A DNA stretch of 64,000 bases from Flammula alnicola (Eukaryota > Basidiomycota > Agaricomycetes > Agaricales > Strophariaceae), in the NCBI GenBank assembly GCA_015499995.1, contig JADNRV010000001.1, forward strand, positions 930,001 to 994,000, in the 5' to 3' direction. The translations under genes and the position numbers were made by a program. A model generated the notes under the pieces. It was given only the letters and a program-made list of their open reading frames with translations, was not told the origin of the DNA and ran no database searches. Positions 1-9,983 of the stretch are shown here, piece after piece (the stretch's first letter is position 1; each line of letters begins with the position of its first letter).

Positions 1-311
1 CCACGGACGCAGTTGGACAGTGCTAACACGAACCTTTTTTGATAGTCTTGTGCAACTTTTTAACGAGCTTTTTCTGAGCCAGCGGGTGGGCCAATGGGGA
101 AAGATCCTCAACAGGGATGATGATTTCATCTTTCTCCTTCTTTGACTTTTTGGGTGACTATCGACGAAAGGATTTCAATGACCTATGACACGAAAAAAAA
201 TATTGTCCAAAATACTCTTTCAAGCGTGTCATCCCCCATGGCGACATCTTCACCGCCTTCCACAGCAGCAGCTACTTCTTTTCTCTTCTTTTCCGACTTG
301 TCTTTAGGCAT
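1..311 (-). CDS. NHP2: H/ACA snoRNP protein Nhp2, N-terminal part (cut by window edge)
   Basis: Nhp2 is a core L7Ae-family protein of H/ACA snoRNPs, which guide pseudouridylation of rRNA in the nucleolus. Exon 1 (311 down to 216) starts MPKDKSEKKRKE and is Lys/Glu rich. A 58-nt GT-AG intron follows, then exon 2 (157 down to 34), with the diagnostic run LAHPLAQKKLVKKLHKTIKK. This resembles the yeast Nhp2 stretch with LASKKLNKKVLKTVKK. A further donor (GTTCGTG) follows at 33, so the RNA-binding L7Ae domain lies outside the window. The start is the first ATG in frame, and no upstream exon is needed. About 73 residues are visible. The 115 bp between this start and the tandem array must hold its promoter, which is unusually close to a repeat. 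Identity rests on the N-terminal motif only. Confidence 0.85.
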
Positions 312-825
312 CGTGGACGCGAGTTGAGTGAGTAAGAATTTAGAGCAATGATGAACAAAGGGGAGGAAGACTAATTTGTTGTGACAATTCGTGACAGAAA
401 AGTTGACGAACTTTACGGCCCGCCAGATAAGTCATTAGAATCGCTAAGATTTAAGGATCGGCTTAAATCCTGTTAAATCATAGATCAGGATCTGTGTGAT
501 GTGACCAGGGTTCGACGCGCTAAGCGAGCCTAAGCGAGCGCGAAGCGATGAACCACGGCCGGTAACTCGGATTAGGCTGGCAAAGGTCAGCAGGATGAGT
601 GCGAGGACTTCATCGAGGTTTCTGAGGTAGATTATACGAGAAAATCAATTATAATTCAATTGTAATTAGTTTTAAATGTGAAATAAGAAGTAGACATGGA
701 AAAAAATTATACTTTCAAGTGCAAAAGGTCAGAATCTATGAGTGTCATGCCAGGGTTTCTATTAAATTACTTAGATGTAGACTACACCATCTACACAGGC
801 TTAATTAATTTTTTAAGTTGGGTAA

Positions 826-873
826 CAAGGGAGATTCAGCCTCTACATACAAGGGAGATTCAGCCTCTACATA
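826..873. repeat. 24-bp perfect tandem duplication inside each array unit
   Basis: In copy 1, 826-849 and 850-873 are the same 24 bases, beginning CAAGGGAGATTCAGCC. The same doublet recurs at 1121-bp steps in the other five units. The duplication is in multiples of three and so does not by itself argue for or against coding. Confidence 0.9.
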
Positions 874-1214
874 CTGCAGAATGTAAAGGCCCGCTGCAAA
901 ATAGACAGAAAGCCGTAATAACTTGGAGCGCCGTGCAGTGCGCGGGATATTTACGACAGTGCGTGGGATATTCGTGAGAGACTGAACTGGCTCGAAATCA
1001 GCATCAAGGGTGAGCAAAGTAAGGGTCTGATGCTGGCAACAAAAAGCAGGCTGGCTTTTTTCCGAGCCCCACGCTCCGTGTTCCGTGTGTTCCGTGGGTG
1101 ATCCGCCTTAAATCGTGTTAAATCGTGTTAAATTCAACGAGATAACTGCTTTACCCGCCATAATCGTCACTTTCCTGAAATTTCCTTAAATTCAACCCTC
1201 GGGATGTGTCTAAC

Positions 1215-1228
1215 CATGTCCGGACATG
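1215..1228. repeat. 14-bp perfect palindrome in each array unit
   Basis: CATGTCCGGACATG reads the same on both strands. It lies about 330 bp before the end of copy 1 and recurs in each unit. It could form a short cruciform or bind a dimeric protein; no function can be shown. Confidence 0.8.
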
Positions 1229-1503
1229 CGAAATCGGCCTCGGAGAGCTCAAAATTAAATTAAGCACATGTATTTACACCCAACTACCTATTTTACAGGA
1301 GGGAGCGGTGAGGGGAGGGAGGCGCAGGGAGGGAGCGTCCACGGAGCGTCCACCTGCGAGCCAGCCCACGGAGGTAAAGAGCGCGCGTCAGCGCGCCCGC
1401 TCCGCCCGAGGCCGAGAGGGTGACGGAACGTGATGTGATGGGGCCAGCCGAGACATGCCGACGATCGCGATCAAAGATGACATCAAATGATGTGACCGCT
1501 AGC

Positions 1504-1513
1504 CCTTATAAGG
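1504..1513. promoter_or_regulatory. CArG-type motif CCTTATAAGG near the end of each unit
   Basis: CCTTATAAGG fits the MADS-box CArG consensus CC(A/T)6GG and also contains a TATA-like core. It lies 35 bp before the junction with the next unit and is repeated every 1121 bp, so the array presents six regularly spaced copies. The match is seen; binding or promoter activity is inference. Confidence 0.4.
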
Positions 1514-4500
1514 CAAGGGCCCGGTCCAGGCCCTTAAATCTCTCGACATAAGTCATTAGAATCGCTAAGATTTAAGGATCGGCTTAAATCCTGTTAAATC
1601 ATAGATCAGGATCTGTGTGATGTGACCAGGGTTCGACGCGCTAAGCGAGCCTAAGCGAGCGCGAAGCGATGAACCACGGCCGGTAACTCGGATTAGGCTG
1701 GCAAAGGTCAGCAGGATGAGTGCGAGGACTTCATCGAGGTTTCTGAGGTAGATTATACGAGAAAATCAATTATAATTCAATTGTAATTAGTTTTAAATGT
1801 GAAATAAGAAGTAGACATGGAAAAAAATTATACTTTCAAGTGCAAAAGGTCAGAATCTATGAGTGTCATGCCAGGGTTTCTATTAAATTACTTAGATGTA
1901 GACTACACCATCTACACAGGCTTAATTAATTTTTTAAGTTGGGTAACAAGGGAGATTCAGCCTCTACATACAAGGGAGATTCAGCCTCTACATACTGCAG
2001 AATGTAAAGGCCCGCTGCAAAATAGACAGAAAGCCGTAATAACTTGGAGCGCCGTGCAGTGCGCGGGATATTTACGACAGTGCGTGGGATATTCGTGAGA
2101 GACTGAACTGGCTCGAAATCAGCATCAAGGGTGAGCAAAGTAAGGGTCTGATGCTGGCAACAAAAAGCAGGCTGGCTTTTTTCCGAGCCCCACGCTCCGT
2201 GTTCCGTGTGTTCCGTGGGTGATCCGCCTTAAATCGTGTTAAATCGTGTTAAATTCAACGAGATAACTGCTTTACCCGCCATAATCGTCACTTTCCTGAA
2301 ATTTCCTTAAATTCAACCCTCGGGATGTGTCTAACCATGTCCGGACATGCGAAATCGGCCTCGGAGAGCTCAAAATTAAATTAAGCACATGTATTTACAC
2401 CCAACTACCTATTTTACAGGAGGGAGCGGTGAGGGGAGGGAGGCGCAGGGAGGGAGCGTCCACGGAGCGTCCACCTGCGAGCCAGCCCACGGAGGTAAAG
2501 AGCGCGCGTCAGCGCGCCCGCTCCGCCCGAGGCCGAGAGGGTGACGGAACGTGATGTGATGGGGCCAGCCGAGACATGCCGACGATCGCGATCAAAGATG
2601 ACATCAAATGATGTGACCGCTAGCCCTTATAAGGCAAGGGCCCGGTCCAGGCCCTTAAATCTCTCGACATAAGTCATTAGAATCGCTAAGATTTAAGGAT
2701 CGGCTTAAATCCTGTTAAATCATAGATCAGGATCTGTGTGATGTGACCAGGGTTCGACGCGCTAAGCGAGCCTAAGCGAGCGCGAAGCGATGAACCACGG
2801 CCGGTAACTCGGATTAGGCTGGCAAAGGTCAGCAGGATGAGTGCGAGGACTTCATCGAGGTTTCTGAGGTAGATTATACGAGAAAATCAATTATAATTCA
2901 ATTGTAATTAGTTTTAAATGTGAAATAAGAAGTAGACATGGAAAAAAATTATACTTTCAAGTGCAAAAGGTCAGAATCTATGAGTGTCATGCCAGGGTTT
3001 CTATTAAATTACTTAGATGTAGACTACACCATCTACACAGGCTTAATTAATTTTTTAAGTTGGGTAACAAGGGAGATTCAGCCTCTACATACAAGGGAGA
3101 TTCAGCCTCTACATACTGCAGAATGTAAAGGCCCGCTGCAAAATAGACAGAAAGCCGTAATAACTTGGAGCGCCGTGCAGTGCGCGGGATATTTACGACA
3201 GTGCGTGGGATATTCGTGAGAGACTGAACTGGCTCGAAATCAGCATCAAGGGTGAGCAAAGTAAGGGTCTGATGCTGGCAACAAAAAGCAGGCTGGCTTT
3301 TTTCCGAGCCCCACGCTCCGTGTTCCGTGTGTTCCGTGGGTGATCCGCCTTAAATCGTGTTAAATCGTGTTAAATTCAACGAGATAACTGCTTTACCCGC
3401 CATAATCGTCACTTTCCTGAAATTTCCTTAAATTCAACCCTCGGGATGTGTCTAACCATGTCCGGACATGCGAAATCGGCCTCGGAGAGCTCAAAATTAA
3501 ATTAAGCACATGTATTTACACCCAACTACCTATTTTACAGGAGGGAGCGGTGAGGGGAGGGAGGCGCAGGGAGGGAGCGTCCACGGAGCGTCCACCTGCG
3601 AGCCAGCCCACGGAGGTAAAGAGCGCGCGTCAGCGCGCCCGCTCCGCCCGAGGCCGAGAGGGTGACGGAACGTGATGTGATGGGGCCAGCCGAGACATGC
3701 CGACGATCGCGATCAAAGATGACATCAAATGATGTGACCGCTAGCCCTTATAAGGCAAGGGCCCGGTCCAGGCCCTTAAATCTCTCGACATAAGTCATTA
3801 GAATCGCTAAGATTTAAGGATCGGCTTAAATCCTGTTAAATCATAGATCAGGATCTGTGTGATGTGACCAGGGTTCGACGCGCTAAGCGAGCCTAAGCGA
3901 GCGCGAAGCGATGAACCACGGCCGGTAACTCGGATTAGGCTGGCAAAGGTCAGCAGGATGAGTGCGAGGACTTCATCGAGGTTTCTGAGGTAGATTATAC
4001 GAGAAAATCAATTATAATTCAATTGTAATTAGTTTTAAATGTGAAATAAGAAGTAGACATGGAAAAAAATTATACTTTCAAGTGCAAAAGGTCAGAATCT
4101 ATGAGTGTCATGCCAGGGTTTCTATTAAATTACTTAGATGTAGACTACACCATCTACACAGGCTTAATTAATTTTTTAAGTTGGGTAACAAGGGAGATTC
4201 AGCCTCTACATACAAGGGAGATTCAGCCTCTACATACTGCAGAATGTAAAGGCCCGCTGCAAAATAGACAGAAAGCCGTAATAACTTGGAGCGCCGTGCA
4301 GTGCGCGGGATATTTACGACAGTGCGTGGGATATTCGTGAGAGACTGAACTGGCTCGAAATCAGCATCAAGGGTGAGCAAAGTAAGGGTCTGATGCTGGC
4401 AACAAAAAGCAGGCTGGCTTTTTTCCGAGCCCCACGCTCCGTGTTCCGTGTGTTCCGTGGGTGATCCGCCTTAAATCGTGTTAAATCGTGTTAAATTCAA

Positions 4501-7500
4501 CGAGATAACTGCTTTACCCGCCATAATCGTCACTTTCCTGAAATTTCCTTAAATTCAACCCTCGGGATGTGTCTAACCATGTCCGGACATGCGAAATCGG
4601 CCTCGGAGAGCTCAAAATTAAATTAAGCACATGTATTTACACCCAACTACCTATTTTACAGGAGGGAGCGGTGAGGGGAGGGAGGCGCAGGGAGGGAGCG
4701 TCCACGGAGCGTCCACCTGCGAGCCAGCCCACGGAGGTAAAGAGCGCGCGTCAGCGCGCCCGCTCCGCCCGAGGCCGAGAGGGTGACGGAACGTGATGTG
4801 ATGGGGCCAGCCGAGACATGCCGACGATCGCGATCAAAGATGACATCAAATGATGTGACCGCTAGCCCTTATAAGGCAAGGGCCCGGTCCAGGCCCTTAA
4901 ATCTCTCGACATAAGTCATTAGAATCGCTAAGATTTAAGGATCGGCTTAAATCCTGTTAAATCATAGATCAGGATCTGTGTGATGTGACCAGGGTTCGAC
5001 GCGCTAAGCGAGCCTAAGCGAGCGCGAAGCGATGAACCACGGCCGGTAACTCGGATTAGGCTGGCAAAGGTCAGCAGGATGAGTGCGAGGACTTCATCGA
5101 GGTTTCTGAGGTAGATTATACGAGAAAATCAATTATAATTCAATTGTAATTAGTTTTAAATGTGAAATAAGAAGTAGACATGGAAAAAAATTATACTTTC
5201 AAGTGCAAAAGGTCAGAATCTATGAGTGTCATGCCAGGGTTTCTATTAAATTACTTAGATGTAGACTACACCATCTACACAGGCTTAATTAATTTTTTAA
5301 GTTGGGTAACAAGGGAGATTCAGCCTCTACATACAAGGGAGATTCAGCCTCTACATACTGCAGAATGTAAAGGCCCGCTGCAAAATAGACAGAAAGCCGT
5401 AATAACTTGGAGCGCCGTGCAGTGCGCGGGATATTTACGACAGTGCGTGGGATATTCGTGAGAGACTGAACTGGCTCGAAATCAGCATCAAGGGTGAGCA
5501 AAGTAAGGGTCTGATGCTGGCAACAAAAAGCAGGCTGGCTTTTTTCCGAGCCCCACGCTCCGTGTTCCGTGTGTTCCGTGGGTGATCCGCCTTAAATCGT
5601 GTTAAATCGTGTTAAATTCAACGAGATAACTGCTTTACCCGCCATAATCGTCACTTTCCTGAAATTTCCTTAAATTCAACCCTCGGGATGTGTCTAACCA
5701 TGTCCGGACATGCGAAATCGGCCTCGGAGAGCTCAAAATTAAATTAAGCACATGTATTTACACCCAACTACCTATTTTACAGGAGGGAGCGGTGAGGGGA
5801 GGGAGGCGCAGGGAGGGAGCGTCCACGGAGCGTCCACCTGCGAGCCAGCCCACGGAGGTAAAGAGCGCGCGTCAGCGCGCCCGCTCCGCCCGAGGCCGAG
5901 AGGGTGACGGAACGTGATGTGATGGGGCCAGCCGAGACATGCCGACGATCGCGATCAAAGATGACATCAAATGATGTGACCGCTAGCCCTTATAAGGCAA
6001 GGGCCCGGTCCAGGCCCTTAAATCTCTCGACATAAGTCATTAGAATCGCTAAGATTTAAGGATCGGCTTAAATCCTGTTAAATCATAGATCAGGATCTGT
6101 GTGATGTGACCAGGGTTCGACGCGCTAAGCGAGCCTAAGCGAGCGCGAAGCGATGAACCACGGCCGGTAACTCGGATTAGGCTGGCAAAGGTCAGCAGGA
6201 TGAGTGCGAGGACTTCATCGAGGTTTCTGAGGTAGATTATACGAGAAAATCAATTATAATTCAATTGTAATTAGTTTTAAATGTGAAATAAGAAGTAGAC
6301 ATGGAAAAAAATTATACTTTCAAGTGCAAAAGGTCAGAATCTATGAGTGTCATGCCAGGGTTTCTATTAAATTACTTAGATGTAGACTACACCATCTACA
6401 CAGGCTTAATTAATTTTTTAAGTTGGGTAACAAGGGAGATTCAGCCTCTACATACAAGGGAGATTCAGCCTCTACATACTGCAGAATGTAAAGGCCCGCT
6501 GCAAAATAGACAGAAAGCCGTAATAACTTGGAGCGCCGTGCAGTGCGCGGGATATTTACGACAGTGCGTGGGATATTCGTGAGAGACTGAACTGGCTCGA
6601 AATCAGCATCAAGGGTGAGCAAAGTAAGGGTCTGATGCTGGCAACAAAAAGCAGGCTGGCTTTTTTCCGAGCCCCACGCTCCGTGTTCCGTGTGTTCCGT
6701 GGGTGATCCGCCTTAAATCGTGTTAAATCGTGTTAAATTCAACGAGATAACTGCTTTACCCGCCATAATCGTCACTTTCCTGAAATTTCCTTAAATTCAA
6801 CCCTCGGGATGTGTCTAACCATGTCCGGACATGCGAAATCGGCCTCGGAGAGCTCAAAATTAAATTAAGCACATGTATTTACACCCAACTACCTATTTTA
6901 CAGGAGGGAGCGGTGAGGGGAGGGAGGCGCAGGGAGGGAGCGTCCACGGAGCGTCCACCTGCGAGCCAGCCCACGGAGGTAAAGAGCGCGCGTCAGCGCG
7001 CCCGCTCCGCCCGAGGCCGAGAGGGTGACGGAACGTGATGTGATGGGGCCAGCCGAGACATGCCGACGATCGCGATCAAAGATGACATCAAATGATGTGA
7101 CCGCTAGCCCTTATAAGGCAAGGGCCCGGTCCAGGCCCTTAAATCTCTCGACATAAGTCTGTTTATTCGCTTGAATTTACCGTGGATTTAACACGGCTGT
7201 CAGCCGCGCTAAATTTGAGATTCGCGATCTGACAGCGTGACAAAGGGTCGCACCAAGGGTCGTACGCACCTAAAGAGGTACAGGCAGCTTCATCACTAAG
7301 TCTGTGCCCCCGGGATTGTTATCACACGCAATAGGATGCACAATAGGATGCAGTGAATTCTGTAGAATACATAGAAATGAGGCCGCAGGCTGAGAAATTT
7401 TAGAAAATATATTGCTTTGTACAGTAAGCTAACAAAAAAAGTGGAAGGGAGCAAAATTGGATTAGGGAGGGAATGTAGCCGCGCAGCGAGAGAAAAAACA

Positions 7501-7695
7501 GTGCAACACTGGAGTTGAGCAGGTGGGCAATGCCGTCCGCTGAACCAGCGGCAACGGGAGAAGGTGATTGCATAATGAGGGGCACGCCAGTTCGCGAACA
7601 GGGTCCGAATTTACCAATCCAGTACGTACAACGCAAAATCCAGACGCCGCAGGCAGCGAGCTGGCTTTTCCGAGTCTCCGTTCCGTGTTCCGCCA

Positions 7696-7777
7696 GCCCA
7701 ATTTAAGATTTGAACCAGCCCAATTTAAAGAATTTAAGAAATTTAAGCTTAACTCCTACTTAATCTTAAATTTGGGC
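7696..7777. repeat. AT-rich inverted and direct repeats
   Basis: GCCCAATTTAAGATT at 7696-7710 is matched in inverted orientation by 7762-7777 with one extra T. The element CCAGCCCAATTTAA also occurs twice directly, at 7693-7706 and 7715-7728. The arrangement can fold into a hairpin with a loop of about 51 nt. It sits within the diverged relative of the array unit. Confidence 0.75.
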
Positions 7778-7950
7778 TCGGAATCCTTGTAGCGCTCACA
7801 ATTTGCCCTCGGAGGCTTCATATTCGAAAATTTAAGCTTGAATTACGTCTAACCTACTACTACTATTTTGCGTGAGGGGAGGGGATGGCAGGTGCTCAGC
7901 TCCTCGAGGGCAGACAGCGAGAGCAAGCTCCGAGCAGGAGCAGCACGCGC

Positions 7951-7976
7951 GCACGCGCGCTGCGCAGCGCGCGTGC
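7951..7976. repeat. 26-bp perfect GC palindrome
   Basis: A 10-bp arm GCACGCGCGC, a self-complementary centre TGCGCA and the exact complementary arm GCGCGCGTGC make an uninterrupted palindrome. It corresponds in position to the CG-rich block (GCGCGC GTCA GCGCGC) of the array unit, which is only partly symmetric. Confidence 0.85.
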
Positions 7977-8330
7977 CTGCCAAAACGGTAAAACACCCCC
8001 GTGGGTTACGCAACCACCGAACACGCGCTCGAACGGGGTTTTCCGACCCGGGAACGAGGGTTCCCAGGGCCTCGAACGCGGGGAAACCCACCGGGCAAAG
8101 GCCCAATGCGTGGCGGGGTCGGTCACATCACGTGCAGGGCCATCACCGATCAACGCGATCAACGGCATGACCTCACGGCATACCATAACAGGCAGCGGCC
8201 CTGACCCAGGCCCTTAAATTTACAAAGATAAGTATGTCTGTTTAGATCGAACTGAGAAGTTATGTATGTAGTTCAACAGCCTGCCTGCATCTGCACAGAT
8301 CGTGAAGAACACAAATACTTTATGGAGCCC

Positions 8331-9741
8331 TTATGGTGAATATCTGTTCGTCATATGCTCGTCGTTTCCAGACAAAATTTGGCTAGGATTTCTCAAAAAG
8401 TTAAGCAGGATCCATGACATCCCCCGCAATTCGGCGTCGTACCACCAGTTCAGAGCAATTGTCAAATCAGATTGACGCACGAAATGCCACCATCCAACCG
8501 GGAGATACAATGTTTCTCCGGGATGCAGAGTTACCTGTATCGGTGAGATTTCTTCCGGAAGGACACCCGGCAATTCTGGATTAAGGATCGATGACCACCG
8601 AACCTCAGGGACTTCTTCTGCTGACGGGGAAATTCCAAGAATGCCAGACGATTCTTGGCGTCTATAGGTTGCATGCGGATAGGTGCGTTCTAAATATGAC
8701 ATTTAAAGTCTATATCAAGCAGGAAGGAGTAATGAAAAAAATACCTTTCAGACACCATGAGTCAGTGGGTGGTAACAGAAAGAAATGTTTTTCTCCTCGA
8801 ACGACGGTATAAATATTTTCGTACGGATCTAGGAGATCATGAGTAATGATTAACAGTTTTAAAAAATCAAAGGCATACCACTGTGTATACTCGTCACGCT
8901 TCGCTCATCTCCAATCCAAATATTTACTGCGTCTGGCTTCTGTCCTAGAGACGTTGAATTATACATTTCAGACTGAGGAATTTCAATTCACCTAGCGCTT
9001 TACTGCACCAAGGGATCTCATTTGGTACATCGTGGGTCAATGTTTCGAATTCAGACTGATTCTCCGAGCTGCTTCCAGGCTCTTTGAATGATTCTGATGA
9101 AAAGAGATTCCCGTTCTGTGACTGAAGGTAATGGATTTCACCAGTTGAATCAAGCCTTCCTGAAAGAAAATCATTGGCGAATAAATTATCTGTGCTTCAG
9201 AAATGTTTGCCTTACTCTGTCCAAGTTTGACCAGGAGTTCCTTCATAGTCATTTTGTCCACAGCGGGTTCCACGAAATAGAGTCGATCTTCAGGTCCAGA
9301 TGTAATGGCGTCGGCGCAGCTGAACTCGCTTTTCGGTGAGTTGAATTCATAACCAAAGTAAAGGTGTTTTTTGATACCCATTTGGCGTGACTGCGACGGT
9401 GATTGGCCTATCGCCCATTTTCTCGATGAGGTATTCATTACTCCAGGATCTCAAGGCAGGAAAGTCGAATCCTGTAGAAGCGTCCAAGTTAAATTCAAGG
9501 CTGGAAAGGAGCACAAGACGAATGTTCCTTTGATAATCACAGGACGAGATATATGCACTAATCGTGCAAACTCCAATGCGGAGGGAGGTTCGTCCAGCAC
9601 TTCGATTGCATTTCCGTTGAGATCTGTTGGTCGATAATTTATCGTTAGCTGGGTGCCTCCTAAGAGATATGACAGATTGATATACTTGCCACGGTATTCC
9701 TGCGAGAGCCACCTAACAGAGGCGGTAAAATCGTCAGCCAT
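8331..9741 (-). CDS. JmjC-domain hydroxylase, JMJD7-like
   Basis: JMJD7-type proteins are 2-oxoglutarate/Fe(II) oxygenases; the human member hydroxylates lysine in the DRG GTPases. The cupin fold is seen in pieces: SRPVIIKG and FPALRSWSNEYLIEKMG, then ITVAVTPNG, GPEDRLYFVEP, EIPWCSKALG, DAVNIWIGDERSVTSIHSD with the HxD iron ligands, YENIYTVVRGEKHF, and the distal His in ETLYLPVGWWHFV. Most introns are plain GT-AG: after VTPNG, after the VKLGQ segment, after CSKALG, after TSIHS and after TDSWCLK. The start at MADDFTASVRW is chosen for its CCATGG context; an in-frame ATG at 9786 is possible. The join between VIIKG and FPALRSW cannot be made with a GT-AG intron in frame, so this gene may hold an indel or unusual splice site. 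It is divergent to ELG1. Confidence 0.82.
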
Positions 9742-9983
9742 GGAAAGGATACTAGCAGGGAGAACTTGAATGAATCTAGCCATCATGATGATCTGTCTAC
9801 AGCCGGGCCGGGCTGTCACCGACGCGTTTGCCCATCCGCGTGACCGTTAGCAAAATCGAGACGCGTTCAACCAGCCTCAACGCGACATACATCTGTCATT
9901 GTTCATGCTCTCTACTGCCTCTCACTCACTACTCACGCATCAGCTAAGGGACACGACGCTGCTATACCTACTTTTTCAGCTTG
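9742..9983. promoter_or_regulatory. Divergent promoter with two ACGCGT (MCB-like) motifs
   Basis: This 242-bp gap serves the JmjC gene to the left and ELG1 to the right. ACGCGT occurs at 9822-9827 and 9861-9866, both in a GACGCGTT context, 39 bp apart. In budding and fission yeasts such MluI cell-cycle boxes recruit MBF to S-phase genes. Presence of the motifs is seen; control by MBF is inferred. Confidence 0.5.

Larger units (their letters stand above)
427..7152. repeat. Six-copy tandem array of a 1121-bp unit
   Basis: Units start at 427, 1548, 2669, 3790, 4911 and 6032. Period is exactly 1121 bp, and the copies look identical where compared: all three short reading frames translate identically in every copy. 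The array is bounded by a 7-bp direct repeat, ATAAGTC, at 427-433 and 7153-7159; immediately after the second, the sequence departs from the unit. Inside each unit are an inverted repeat GATTTAAG/CTTAAATC (448-469 in copy 1), many TTAAAT motifs including a 10-bp tandem repeat TTAAATCGTG, a 24-bp perfect duplication, a 14-bp palindrome, purine-rich and CG-rich runs, and a CCTTATAAGG site close to the end. I see no convincing protein gene, no LTR-like TG..CA ends and no long terminal inverted repeats. Copy identity implies recent amplification, active homogenisation or an assembly effect. I do not recognise the family. Confidence 0.95.
7661..8233. repeat. Diverged relative of the array unit (3' half)
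   Basis: Landmarks of the 1121-bp unit recur here once, in the same order but heavily mutated: a CTGGCTTTT..CCGAG segment, a CCGTTCCGTGTTCCG stretch, a CCCTCGG stretch, a TCTAACC stretch, a purine run GAGGGGAGGG, a CG-rich block, GATCAACGCGATCAA, and finally CAGGCCCTTAAATTT.. followed by GATAAGT. The last block matches the end of the unit (CCAGGCCCTTAAATCTC..ATAAGTC). Distance from the first landmark to the end is about 570 bp here and about 500 bp in the unit. The 5' boundary is uncertain; 7153-7660 shows no similarity I could follow. Confidence 0.6.

Noticed and set aside
505..517. B-box-like GGTTCGACGCG suggesting a tRNA/SINE-type Pol III promoter in the unit
   Set aside because: The last three bases differ from the consensus and no convincing A-box or cloverleaf lies upstream.
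696..977. 93-codon frame starting MEKNYTFKCK, repeated in every array unit (also 70- and 75-codon frames)
   Set aside because: No domain, no signal peptide, no typical start context, and frames exist only because the units are identical. The 24-bp doublet gives the apparent protein repeat.
427..7152. CRISPR array or LTR retrotransposon
   Set aside because: Units are contiguous with no spacers and far too long for CRISPR; no TG..CA ends, primer-binding site or reverse transcriptase.
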